From the NCBI RefSeq assembly GCF_003667505.1, contig NZ_RCVJ01000154.1:1-64000 (forward strand): a stretch of DNA of 64,000 nt, written 5' to 3'. Shown here piece after piece: positions 7,072 through 15,732 of this stretch (positions are counted from its first letter, which is position 1; every line of letters begins with the position of its first letter). The translations under genes and the position numbers were made by a program. This stretch comes from Micromonospora sp. BL4. GTDB lineage: Bacteria > Actinomycetota > Actinomycetes > Mycobacteriales > Micromonosporaceae. Under the pieces are notes generated by a model. It saw nothing but the letters and a program-made list of their open reading frames with translations. It did not search any database and had not been told where the DNA came from.

Positions 7072-8390
7072 CGTCACCTGTGCGCTTGGCGCTGCTCGGC
7101 TGTGGCACGGTCGGCCAGGAGGTGGTCCGGCTGCTGCACGAGCAGGGCCCCGACCTGGCCGCCCGGATCGGCGCTCCGCTGGAGATCGCCGGCATCGCCG
7201 TCCGGCGACTCGGCCGCGATCGCGGTGACCTGCCGATCGACCCGACCCTGTTCACCACCGACGCGCTCGGCCTGATCAAGCGCGACGACGTGGATGTCGT
7301 GATCGAGGTGGTCGGCGGTATCGAGCCGGCCCGGAGCTGGCTGGTCGAAGCGCTGCGTGCCGGCAAGAGCGTCGTCACCGCCAACAAGGCGCTGCTCGCC
7401 GAGGACGGCGTGGCGCTGCACGAAGCGGCCGCCGAGGGCGGCGGCGACCTCTACTACGAGGCGTCCGTGGCCGGGGCCATCCCGCTGCTGCGCCCGCTGC
7501 GCGAGTCGCTGCACGGCGACCGGATCAACCGGGTCACCGGCATCGTCAACGGCACCACCAACTTCATCCTCTCCGCCATGGACGCCACCGGCGCCGGCTT
7601 CGCCGAGGCCCTCGACGAGGCCACCGAGCTGGGGTACGCGGAGGCCGACCCGACCGCCGACGTGGAGGGCTTCGACGCGGCGGCCAAGGCGGCGATCCTC
7701 GCCTCGCTGGCGTTCCACACCCGGGTCGGCGCCGCCGACGTGCACCGGGAGGGCATCACCGAGGTGACCGCCGCGGACGTGGCCAGCGCGCAGGCGATGG
7801 GCTGCACGATCAAGCTGCTCTGCATCGCGGCCCGCGGTGTCGACCCGGCCGGCCGGGAGACGGTCAGCGTCCGGGTGCACCCGGCGATGATCCCGCGCAG
7901 CCACCCGCTGGCCAGCGTCGGCGACGCGTTCAACGCGGTCTTCGTGGAGGCGGACGCGGCCGGGGAGCTGATGTTCTACGGCCGGGGCGCGGGTGGCGCG
8001 CCGACCGCCAGCGCGGTGCTCGGCGACGTGGTGGCGGTGTCCCGCAACCGGCTCGCCGGGGTGCGCGCGGCCAGCGAGAGCGCGTACGCCGACCTCGCGG
8101 TCCGGCCGATGGGCGAGGCGCTGACCCGCTACCACGTCAGCCTGGACGTGGCCGACCGTCCGGGTGTGCTGGCCGCGGTGGCGGGCGTCTTCGCCCGGCA
8201 CGACGTGTCGATCGCGACCGTGCGGCAGGGTTCGGCCGGCGGTCCACCCGGCCGGGACGGCGACGCCGAACTGGTGATCGTCACCCACGTGGCGCCGGAC
8301 GCCGCGCTCGCCGCGACCGTAAGTGAGCTGCGCGGCCTGGACATCGTCCGGTCGGTGACCAGCGTGCTGCGGGTCGAGGGCGGGGTGTGA
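7068..8390 (+). CDS. hom: Homoserine dehydrogenase
   Basis: 440 residues. NAD(P)-dependent reduction of aspartate semialdehyde to homoserine, the branch point to threonine and methionine. N-terminal Rossmann domain with LLGCGTVGQEV (about residues 6-16), central catalytic domain with GIVNGTTNFIL and the conserved EADPTADVEGFDAA, and a C-terminal ACT domain (from about 348, beginning YHVSLDVADRPGVLA) that normally confers threonine feedback control. A Gly/Pro-rich insertion, GSAGGPPGRDGD, lies in the ACT domain. Start overlaps the lysA stop by 4 bp. Confidence 0.96.
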   Translation: MTSPVRLALLGCGTVGQEVVRLLHEQGPDLAARIGAPLEIAGIAVRRLGRDRGDLPIDPTLFTTDALGLIKRDDVDVVIEVVGGIEPARSWLVEALRAGKSVVTANKALLAEDGVALHEAAAEGGGDLYYEASVAGAIPLLRPLRESLHGDRINRVTGIVNGTTNFILSAMDATGAGFAEALDEATELGYAEADPTADVEGFDAAAKAAILASLAFHTRVGAADVHREGITEVTAADVASAQAMGCTIKLLCIAARGVDPAGRETVSVRVHPAMIPRSHPLASVGDAFNAVFVEADAAGELMFYGRGAGGAPTASAVLGDVVAVSRNRLAGVRAASESAYADLAVRPMGEALTRYHVSLDVADRPGVLAAVAGVFARHDVSIATVRQGSAGGPPGRDGDAELVIVTHVAPDAALAATVSELRGLDIVRSVTSVLRVEGGV

Positions 8391-8529
8391 GTCGTTGACT
8401 CCGGTGGTGGGGCGGCGCGCTCGTCCCGCCAGGTGGGTAACCCGGGGTCTTCCGCCGGTCGCTCCGGCAGGCTGGTCCAGGGTGGCCTGATCCGCAGGTC
8501 GGCGCGACGCTAGAGGCGAGGAGAACGAC

Positions 8530-9579
8530 ATGTGGCGGGGTCTGATCGAGGCGTACCGGGACCGGCTACCGGTCACCGCGGCCACGCCCGTCGTCACGCT
8601 GCACGAGGGGAACACTCCGCTGCTGCCCGCGCCGGTGCTCTCCGCCCGCCTCGGGTGCGACGTGCACCTCAAGGTGGAGGGGGCCAACCCGACCGGCTCG
8701 TTCAAGGACCGCGGAATGACCCTCGCGGTCTCCAAGGCGGTCGAGGCCGGCAACAAGGCCATCATCTGCGCCTCCACCGGCAACACCAGCGCCTCCGCCG
8801 CGGCGTACGCGGCACGGGCCGGGCTGACCTGCGCGGTGCTGGTGCCCCAGGGCAAGATCGCGCTGGGCAAGCTGGCCCAGGCGCTGGTGCACGGCGCGAA
8901 GCTGCTCCAGGTGAGCGGCAACTTCGACGACTGCCTGGCGACGGCCGCCAAGCTCGCTCAGGACTATCCGGTCGCGCTGGTCAACTCGGTCAACATCGAC
9001 CGGCTGCACGGGCAGAAGACCGCCGCCTTCGAGATCGTCGAGGCGCTCGGTGACGCGCCCGACATCCACTGCCTGCCGGTCGGCAACGCCGGCAACATCT
9101 CCGCCTACTGGATGGGGTACGCGGAGGAGAACGCCGCCGGCGCCACGACCCGGACGCCGAAGATGTACGGCTTCCAGGCCGCCGGTGCGGCGCCGATCGT
9201 CACCGGCCAGGTGGTGCCGGAGCCGTCGACCATCGCCACCGCGATCCGGATCGGCAACCCGGCGAGCTGGACCAGGGCGCTGGACGCCCGGGACGCCTCG
9301 GGCGGTCTGATCGCGGCGGTGACCGACCGGGAGATCCTGTCCGCGTACCGGCTGCTCGCCCGCGAGGTGGGCGTCTTCGTCGAGCTGGGCAGCGCGGCCA
9401 GCGTGGCCGGTCTGCTCCAGCAGGCCGCGGCGGGCGCGATCCCGGCCGGGTCGACGGTGGTCTGCACGGTGACCGGCCACGGCTTGAAGGACCCGGAATG
9501 GGCGATCTCCACCGCGCCCGCCCCGGTGACCATCCCGAACGACCCGCTGGCCGCGGCCCGCGCCCTCGATCTGGCCTGA
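8530..9579 (+). CDS. thrC: Threonine synthase
   Basis: 349 residues, the short class of PLP-dependent threonine synthase, converting O-phosphohomoserine to threonine. The PLP lysine is in [11 protein letters not shown] (about residue 59). The phosphate-binding loop reads [12 protein letters not shown], and the C-terminal [13 protein letters not shown] is diagnostic. A GAGGAGAACGAC ribosome site sits directly before the ATG. A 139-bp gap with no clear hairpin separates it from hom. The kinase that makes its substrate, thrB, lies 4.9 kb downstream beyond two transporter genes. Confidence 0.96.
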   Translation: MWRGLIEAYRDRLPVTAATPVVTLHEGNTPLLPAPVLSARLGCDVHLKVEGANPTGSFKDRGMTLAVSKAVEAGNKAIICASTGNTSASAAAYAARAGLTCAVLVPQGKIALGKLAQALVHGAKLLQVSGNFDDCLATAAKLAQDYPVALVNSVNIDRLHGQKTAAFEIVEALGDAPDIHCLPVGNAGNISAYWMGYAEENAAGATTRTPKMYGFQAAGAAPIVTGQVVPEPSTIATAIRIGNPASWTRALDARDASGGLIAAVTDREILSAYRLLAREVGVFVELGSAASVAGLLQQAAAGAIPAGSTVVCTVTGHGLKDPEWAISTAPAPVTIPNDPLAAARALDLA

Positions 9580-9741
9580 GCGGCCACCGCGCCGGCCGGT
9601 CGTGGCCCGCGGGGTGGCGATCCGGGGGTGAATCGCGTCCGCTGTCGGTACGGCAGGGGTCCGGCGGGGGTCGGGGTGATCGAGTCAGGCACACTTTCGG
9701 GTATCCCCACCCGCAATCTCTTTCAGGAGTGAGCCAGGCCG

Positions 9742-12700
9742 ATGTCGCTGCTCGCCAGATTCAGCCTCGCCAACCGAGGGCTTGTCGCCCTCATCGCGGT
9801 GGTGATCACGGCGTTCGGAGCGTTCGCCGTGCCATCACTGAAGCAGCAACTGCTGCCGTCGCTCGAATTCCCGGCCGCGTTCATCGTGGCCCCCTACCCC
9901 GGTGCCGGACCCGAGATCGTCGAGTCGCAGGTGACCGAGCCGATCGAGAACGCCCTCCAGGGCATCCCCGGTCTGGACCAGATCACCTCCACCTCCCGCG
10001 AGGGGGCGGCCACCGTCCAGGTGCAGTACGAGTTCGGCAGTGACCTGGACGACATGGTCAACAAGATGCAGACCGCGCTGAGTCGTATCGACTCGCAGCT
10101 GCCGGAGGACGTCGACCCGCAGGTCATCGCGGGCAGCACCGACGACCTGCCGGCGGTGGTGCTGGCTGCGGCCGGCGGGGGGGACCAGCGGGCGCTCGCC
10201 GAGAAGCTGCGCGACACGGTGGTGCCGGAGCTGGAGGCCATCGAGGGAGTCCGCACGGTCGAGGTGAGCGGGACCCGCGACGACATCGTGGTGGTCACCC
10301 CGGACCTGGCCAAGCTGGCCGCGGCGAAGCTCCAGCCCACGGCGATCGGCGCCGCGCTGAAGACCAACGGCGTGACGATCCCGGCTGGCGCGGTGAACGA
10401 CGGCAGCCAGGCCCTCCCGGTGCAGGTCGGCACGCCGGTCGCCACCCTGGACGACCTGCGCGGCATCGTGGTCGCCCCCGGGGCTGCCCCGGTCCGTCTC
10501 GGTGACGTGGCGGCCGTCGAGCAGACGCAGGCCCCGGCCACCGCGATCACCCGGACCAACGGCCAGGACAGCCTCGGCATCGCGGTCACCGCGGCGCCGG
10601 ACGGCAACGCCGTGGAGATCTCGCACGAGATCCGGGACAAGCTGGCCGACCTGAAGGACGCCTCCGGCGCCGAGCTGACCGTGGTCTTCGACCAGGCGCC
10701 GTTCGTCGAGAAGTCGATCGAGTCGTTGACCACCGAGGGTCTGCTGGGCCTGGTGATGGCGGTCATCGTCATCCTGGTCTTCCTGCTGTCGGTGCGCTCG
10801 ACCGTGGTCACCGCGGTCTCCATCCCGCTCTCCGTGCTGGTGGCGCTGATCGCCCTGTGGATCGGCGACTACTCGCTCAACCTGCTCACCCTCGGCGCGC
10901 TGACCATCGCGGTGGGCCGGGTGGTGGACGACTCGATCGTGGTGTTGGAGAACATCAAACGACACCTGGAGTACGGCGAGGAGAAGCAGCGCGCGATCAT
11001 CACCGGCGTCCGCGAGGTGGCCGGCGCGGTGACCGCGTCCACCCTCACCACGGTCGCGGTGTTCGCACCGATCGCGCTGGTCGGCGGGTTCGTCGGGCAG
11101 CTCTTCGCGCCGTTCGCGATCACCGTGACGGTGGCCCTGCTCGCCTCGCTGCTGGTGTCGCTGACCGTGATCCCGGTGCTGGCGTACTGGTTCCTCAAGC
11201 CGCGCGGCGGCACCGTGGACGACGAGGCGGTGCGTCGCGGCGCCGAGGAGAAGGAGCTGCGCAGCCCGTTGCAGCGGGCGTACCTGCCGGTGATCGGGTT
11301 CGCCACCCGCAAGCGGTCCACCCGCTGGATCACCGTCGGTCTCGGCCTGCTGGTGCTCTTCGGCACCTTCGGGCTGGCCCAGAAGCTGGAGACCAACTTC
11401 CTGGACGACTCCGGTCAGGACACGCTCAGCTTCCAGCAGGAGTTGCCGGCGGGTAGTGGCCTGGCCGCCACCGACGCGGCGGCCAAGCAGGTCGAGACGG
11501 TGCTCGGACGTACCGACGGGGTCGAGACCTACCAGGTGACCGCCGGCGGCGGGGACAACCCGTTCGGGGGCGGCGGCAACAACATCGCGAGCTGGTCGGT
11601 GGCGCTCGACGGGGACACCGACGCGAAGCAGATGCGCGAGGTGCTGCGCAAGGAGTTCGACACCCTCGGCGGCGGGCTGGGTGAGATCAGCTTCGGTGGT
11701 GGACAGGAAGCCTCGACCAGCCAGCTGGAGGTGATCGTCCAGGCCAGCGACCCGGAGGTGCTGACCCGGGCCGCCGAGGCGGCCCGGACGGCGATGGCCG
11801 AGGTGCCGGACGTCGAGGACGTCACCACCAGCCTCGCCGCGGAGGTGCCGCGGGTCGACGTGACCGTCGACCGGGTCGCCGCCGGCCGCGCCGGGCTCAC
11901 CGAGGCCGCGGTGGGTCAGGTCGTGTCGCAGGCGTTCCGTGGGGCGCCGCTGGGTCGGGTCACGCTCGACGGCCAGCAGCAGAACGTGGTGCTGCGGCTG
12001 GGCGCACAGCCGCCGGTGTCGGTGGAGCAGTTGAACGCCCTGCCGATCGGTCCGGTCAAGCTGGGCGACATCGCGAAGGTCAGCCGGGTCGAGGGGCCGC
12101 AGCAGATCAGCCGGATCGACGGTGAGCGCAGCGTCTCGGTCACCGGCACGGCGACCGGCTCGAACCTGGGCGCGACCAGCCAGGCGTTGCAGGAGAAGCT
12201 GGACGGCATCGACGTGCCGGGTGCGACCTTCACCATCGGTGGGGTCAGCGCGGACCAGGCGGACGCCTTCGGCGACCTGGGCCTGGCGGTGCTGGCCGCG
12301 ATCGCGATCGTGTTCCTGATCATGGTGGCCACGTTCCGCAGCCTCACCCAGTCGCTGATCCTGCTGATCTCCATCCCGTTCGCGGCGACCGGGGCGATCG
12401 GCCTGCTGCTGATCACCGGGACGCCGCTGGGCGTGCCGGCGTTGATCGGCGTGCTGATGCTGGTCGGCATCGTGGTGACCAACGCGATCGTGCTGCTCGA
12501 CCTGATCAACCAGTACCGGGCCCAGGGCATGGGGGTCCGGGACGCGGTGGTCGAGGGCGGCCGGCGCCGGCTGCGCCCGATCCTCATGACGGCGGTCGCG
12601 ACCATCTTCGCGCTGCTGCCGATGGCGCTCGGGTTGACCGGTGAGGGCGGCTTCATCTCGCAGCCGCTGGCCGTCGTGGTGATCGGTGGCCTGCTCAGCT

Positions 12701-13029
12701 CCACGCTGCTGACGCTGATCCTGGTGCCGACGCTGTACACGATGGTGGAACACACCAAGGAGTCGCTGCGGGAGCGGCGCCGCCGGCGGCGGTCCGGCGA
12801 CCCGGCGGTGGCCGGGCCGACCGAGGCGGAGACCGCCGAGCCGGCCAGCCCGAACAAGGTGGCGGTGCCGTCCGGTGCGCCGGCGGCGACGCACGCCGAG
12901 GGTTCGCAGTCGGCGGCGGGGCGACCCGCACCGTCGGGCGCGCTGGTGGAGGGTACGGACCAGTTCGAGGTGCTACGGCTGCCACGCAGCCGCACTTCGC
13001 CGCTGCCCCCCGCGGAGCCGACCGAGTAG
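9742..13029 (+). CDS. RND efflux transporter (HAE1/AcrB family)
   Basis: 1095 residues, full AcrB-like length. N-terminal membrane helix (FSLANRGLVALIAVVITAFG), first periplasmic-type loop, a six-helix bundle with the TM4 proton-relay RVVDDSIVVLENI (near 395), a second loop, a second bundle, and a ~95-residue Pro/Ala-rich cytoplasmic tail. Two-fold internal repetition is clear. RND pumps of Gram-negatives work with an adaptor and outer-membrane channel; neither is encoded here, as usual for actinobacterial single-gene versions, so the substrate is unknown. It ends at a strong hairpin and is inserted between thrC and thrB. Confidence 0.93.
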   Translation: MSLLARFSLANRGLVALIAVVITAFGAFAVPSLKQQLLPSLEFPAAFIVAPYPGAGPEIVESQVTEPIENALQGIPGLDQITSTSREGAATVQVQYEFGSDLDDMVNKMQTALSRIDSQLPEDVDPQVIAGSTDDLPAVVLAAAGGGDQRALAEKLRDTVVPELEAIEGVRTVEVSGTRDDIVVVTPDLAKLAAAKLQPTAIGAALKTNGVTIPAGAVNDGSQALPVQVGTPVATLDDLRGIVVAPGAAPVRLGDVAAVEQTQAPATAITRTNGQDSLGIAVTAAPDGNAVEISHEIRDKLADLKDASGAELTVVFDQAPFVEKSIESLTTEGLLGLVMAVIVILVFLLSVRSTVVTAVSIPLSVLVALIALWIGDYSLNLLTLGALTIAVGRVVDDSIVVLENIKRHLEYGEEKQRAIITGVREVAGAVTASTLTTVAVFAPIALVGGFVGQLFAPFAITVTVALLASLLVSLTVIPVLAYWFLKPRGGTVDDEAVRRGAEEKELRSPLQRAYLPVIGFATRKRSTRWITVGLGLLVLFGTFGLAQKLETNFLDDSGQDTLSFQQELPAGSGLAATDAAAKQVETVLGRTDGVETYQVTAGGGDNPFGGGGNNIASWSVALDGDTDAKQMREVLRKEFDTLGGGLGEISFGGGQEASTSQLEVIVQASDPEVLTRAAEAARTAMAEVPDVEDVTTSLAAEVPRVDVTVDRVAAGRAGLTEAAVGQVVSQAFRGAPLGRVTLDGQQQNVVLRLGAQPPVSVEQLNALPIGPVKLGDIAKVSRVEGPQQISRIDGERSVSVTGTATGSNLGATSQALQEKLDGIDVPGATFTIGGVSADQADAFGDLGLAVLAAIAIVFLIMVATFRSLTQSLILLISIPFAATGAIGLLLITGTPLGVPALIGVLMLVGIVVTNAIVLLDLINQYRAQGMGVRDAVVEGGRRRLRPILMTAVATIFALLPMALGLTGEGGFISQPLAVVVIGGLLSSTLLTLILVPTLYTMVEHTKESLRERRRRRRSGDPAVAGPTEAETAEPASPNKVAVPSGAPAATHAEGSQSAAGRPAPSGALVEGTDQFEVLRLPRSRTSPLPPAEPTE

Positions 13030-13046
13030 TCGGACCAGCACCTCGG

Positions 13047-13080
13047 AACGCCCCCGGCGGGTTCACCTGCCGGGGGCGTT
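13047..13080 (+). terminator. Terminator after the RND gene
   Basis: AACGCCCCCGGC pairs perfectly with GCCGGGGGCGTT around a short loop, 17 bp after the RND stop codon. Confidence 0.85.
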
Positions 13081-13169
13081 CCGGCTTTCTGCGCGCCGGC
13101 CGCTGCCGACCGCAACGGGGGGCCTCTGTCGTTGCTGCTCGCGATCGGTATCGAGCGGTGTCGACCGGG

Positions 13170-13175
13170 TAGCGT
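13170..13175 (+). promoter_or_regulatory. -10 box of the MFS gene, leaderless arrangement
   Basis: TAGCGT, then 8 bp, then the GTG at 13184. There is no Shine-Dalgarno sequence in between. Confidence 0.45.
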
Positions 13176-13183
13176 CGCGCTAC

Positions 13184-14428
13184 GTGGCGTCCACCCTCTC
13201 CGTCCTGACCGGCAACCGGAGCTTTCGTAACCTCTTCCTCGCTGAGCTGGTCGTCTTCGGCGCCGACTGGTTCGTCATGGTGCCGCTGCTGGTGCTGCTG
13301 CCCCAGTTGACCGGCAGCGGGGTCTGGGGTGCGCTGGTGCTGGCCGTCGACACCGGCATCGTGGCGCTGCTGCTGCCGTACACCGGCACCGTGGCCGACC
13401 GGTTCGACCGGCGCAAGGTCATGGTCGCGGCGAACGTGGCGGCGCTGGCGGGCGTGCTGCTGCTGCTCGGCGTCCGGGGCGCCGGGACGGCCTGGCTGGC
13501 GCTGGTGGCGATCGGAGTGGTCGCGGTCGCCAAGGCGTTCTACTCGCCGGCCGCGCAGGCCGCGCTGCCCAACGTGCTGGAGCCGCACGAACTGGCCGCC
13601 GGTAACGCCGTGGCCGGCTCGGCCTGGGGCACCATGACGGTGGTCGGCGCCTCGCTCGGTGGCGTGCTCAGCTCGGCCGTCGGCCCGTACGCCTGCTTCT
13701 GGGTGGCGGCCGTCGGCCTGGCGCTGGCCGCGGGCCTCGCCGGGCGGATCCGCCGGCCCTTGCAGGCGCCCCGGGACGTCGACCGCCCGGCCCAACGGAC
13801 CTGGCCGGCGGTCCGCGAGGCGCTCGTCTACATCGGGCACCGTCCGCGGGTCCTGGCGCTGGTCACGGTGAAGTCGGCCGTCGGCCTGGGTAACGGCGTG
13901 CTGACGGTGTTTCCGCTGCTCGCCGGCGTGTACGGGGTCGGCTCGCTGGGTGCCGGCCTGCTCTTCGCGGTACGCGGGGCGGGCGCCCTGGTGGGACCCA
14001 TCCTGATGCGTCGGGTGCTGACCAACCGGTCCTGGCTGCTGCCGGGGCTCGCGCTGTCCATGTCGCTCTACGGCCTGTCCTACCTGGGCGCGTCGGTGGT
14101 CCGCTGGTTTCCGTTGGTGCTGCTGCTGGTCTTCGTGGCGCACTTCGCCGGCGGCAGCAACTGGGTGATGTCGAACTTCGCCCTGCAGGGCGAGGTGCCG
14201 GACCGGTTGCGTGGTCGCGTCTTCGCCACCGACATGATGCTCGCGACGCTGGCCATCTCGGTGAGCCAGCTGGCGGTGGCCCTGGTGGTGGACGTGGTGG
14301 ACGAGCGGGTGGTGCTGGCCGGGTGCGGGCTGGTCACCCTCGTGTACGCGGTCGGCTGGCGGATCGCCACCCGCCGTCTCTCGCTCACCGATCCGGCCGC
14401 CGAACCGGTTCCGGACCCGGCCGGCTGA
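13184..14428 (+). CDS. MFS transporter
   Basis: 414 residues from GTG 13184. About 12 hydrophobic segments with the MFS motif A loop between helices 2 and 3 (GTVADRFDRRKVM) fit a major facilitator permease, closest in style to the EntS/MFS_3 exporters. The upstream in-frame extension back to 12875 is a shadow of the RND gene tail, and the MFS homology begins near the chosen start. The preceding terminator and a TAGCGT box support separate transcription. It lies between the RND pump and thrB. Substrate unknown. Confidence 0.88.
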   Translation: MASTLSVLTGNRSFRNLFLAELVVFGADWFVMVPLLVLLPQLTGSGVWGALVLAVDTGIVALLLPYTGTVADRFDRRKVMVAANVAALAGVLLLLGVRGAGTAWLALVAIGVVAVAKAFYSPAAQAALPNVLEPHELAAGNAVAGSAWGTMTVVGASLGGVLSSAVGPYACFWVAAVGLALAAGLAGRIRRPLQAPRDVDRPAQRTWPAVREALVYIGHRPRVLALVTVKSAVGLGNGVLTVFPLLAGVYGVGSLGAGLLFAVRGAGALVGPILMRRVLTNRSWLLPGLALSMSLYGLSYLGASVVRWFPLVLLLVFVAHFAGGSNWVMSNFALQGEVPDRLRGRVFATDMMLATLAISVSQLAVALVVDVVDERVVLAGCGLVTLVYAVGWRIATRRLSLTDPAAEPVPDPAG

Positions 14429-14481
14429 GTTCGTCCGGTCCCACGCTGCGGGCGTCGGACCGGATCGTCGGTGCCGACCCC

Positions 14482-14487
14482 TAGCAT
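14482..14487 (+). promoter_or_regulatory. -10 box of thrB, leaderless arrangement
   Basis: TAGCAT, 6 bp, then GTG 14494. It implies thrB has its own promoter here, consistent with its separation from thrC. Confidence 0.5.
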
Positions 14488-14493
14488 GAGCCC

Positions 14494-15438
14494 GTGCCGA
14501 TGAACTTCAGCGCCGGGCCGGTCCGGGTCCGGGTCCCCGCGACCAGCGCCAACCTGGGCCCGGGCTTCGACGCGCTGGGTCTCGCCCTGGGGCTCTACGA
14601 CGACCTGGCAGCCGAGGTCGCGCCGGCTGGGGTCCGGGTGACCGTGAGCGGGCAGGGTGCCGGTGAGCTGCCCGACGACGATCGGCACCTGGTGGTGCGC
14701 GCCATGCGGGCCACCTTCGACGTGCTCGGTGCGCAGCCCTCCGGGCTGATCGTGGAGTGCGTCAACCGAATCCCGCAGGCGCGCGGGTTGGGCTCCTCGT
14801 CCGCCGCGATCGTCGCCGGGGTGCTGCTGGCCCGCGCCCTGTCCGCCGACGGGGAGCGCCGGATGGACAAGCCGGCCGTGCTCCGGCTGGCCGCCGAGAT
14901 CGAGGGCCACCCCGACAACGTCGCGCCGTGCCTGCTCGGTGGCTTCACACTCGCCTGGTCCGAGCCGACCGGCGCTCGCGCGGTGTCCCTGGCGGTCGCC
15001 GACGAGGTGCGGCCGACGGTCTTCGTGCCGGCGGAGCGGGGGTTGACCGCGACCGCGCGGGCGGCGTTACCGGCCACCGTGCCGCACGGCGACGCCGCGT
15101 TGACCGCCGGCCGTGCGGCGCTGCTGGTGCACGCGCTGACCGCGGACCCGTCGCTGCTGGTGCCCGCCACCGTCGACCGCCTCCATCAGGACTATCGCGC
15201 GCCGGGGATGCCGGGCACATCAGCCCTGGTCAACGCGTTGCGAGCGGCTGGTGTGGCGGCTGTGGTCAGTGGGGCGGGGCCGACCGTGCTGGCGCTCAGC
15301 GAGCCCCCGCCGAGCTTCCCGGTGGGAACAGACTGGCAGATCTGGCAGTTACCGATAGACGTCAGCGGTGCGCGGGTTGCCCGGGGTAGACTTGGACACG
15401 CCGAGCGGGACCCTGTTGCCGCAGGTCGGAAGAGTTGA
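14494..15438 (+). CDS. thrB: Homoserine kinase
   Basis: 314 residues, GHMP kinase that phosphorylates homoserine for thrC. N-terminal RVPATSANLGPGFDALGLAL, ATP-binding ARGLGSSSAAIVAG (near 95) and the C-terminal VVSGAGPTVLAL are the three GHMP motifs. The GTG is preferred because of the TAGCAT box 6 bp upstream; an in-frame ATG two codons later is possible. In Streptomyces, as I recall, thrB directly follows thrC; here 4.9 kb with two exporters lies between them. rho follows after a 294-bp leader. Confidence 0.95.
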   Translation: MPMNFSAGPVRVRVPATSANLGPGFDALGLALGLYDDLAAEVAPAGVRVTVSGQGAGELPDDDRHLVVRAMRATFDVLGAQPSGLIVECVNRIPQARGLGSSSAAIVAGVLLARALSADGERRMDKPAVLRLAAEIEGHPDNVAPCLLGGFTLAWSEPTGARAVSLAVADEVRPTVFVPAERGLTATARAALPATVPHGDAALTAGRAALLVHALTADPSLLVPATVDRLHQDYRAPGMPGTSALVNALRAAGVAAVVSGAGPTVLALSEPPPSFPVGTDWQIWQLPIDVSGARVARGRLGHAERDPVAAGRKS

Positions 15439-15732
15439 TTACGCTCTAGACCTAGCACAGCCGCGAAGCACGCGATCTCCTGCGGGGCGGCGCACCCCCG
15501 AAGCTCTCGGCGGTAAGCCCGTCACCCCTGCCAAGGCCCACGCCGCGCCGCAGTTTCCACAGGTCGCCGCAGACGGCGAGACCTGCTCACCGACGTTTGG
15601 TGAGTCGGGAAACCACCGGCTGCTGTGTCACAGACTCCCGCGACGCGTCCTTGCGAGGCGGGTGCACCGAGGCCGCCCGGCCACCTGAGTCCGACTCCGG
15701 GCAGTCCCGGCCTTATCGAGGGAAGGAATCCA
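15439..15732 (+). other. Long untranslated leader upstream of rho
   Basis: 294 bp without a convincing gene. A possible promoter is TTGCCG (15416-15421) and TACGCT (15440-15445) with an 18-bp spacer, overlapping the end of thrB, which would give a ~280-nt leader. rho genes are commonly autoregulated by premature termination within a leader, so this is a plausible regulatory 5'UTR, but no specific element can be shown by eye. Confidence 0.4.

Noticed and set aside
8391-8529. Threonine attenuator or riboswitch before thrC
   Set aside because: No leader peptide rich in Thr/Ile codons and no clear alternative hairpins in the 139-bp gap.
9742-14428. Biosynthetic gene cluster or resistance island formed by the RND and MFS genes
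   Set aside because: Only two transporters are present, with no biosynthetic enzymes or regulators next to them; the flanking genes are primary metabolism.
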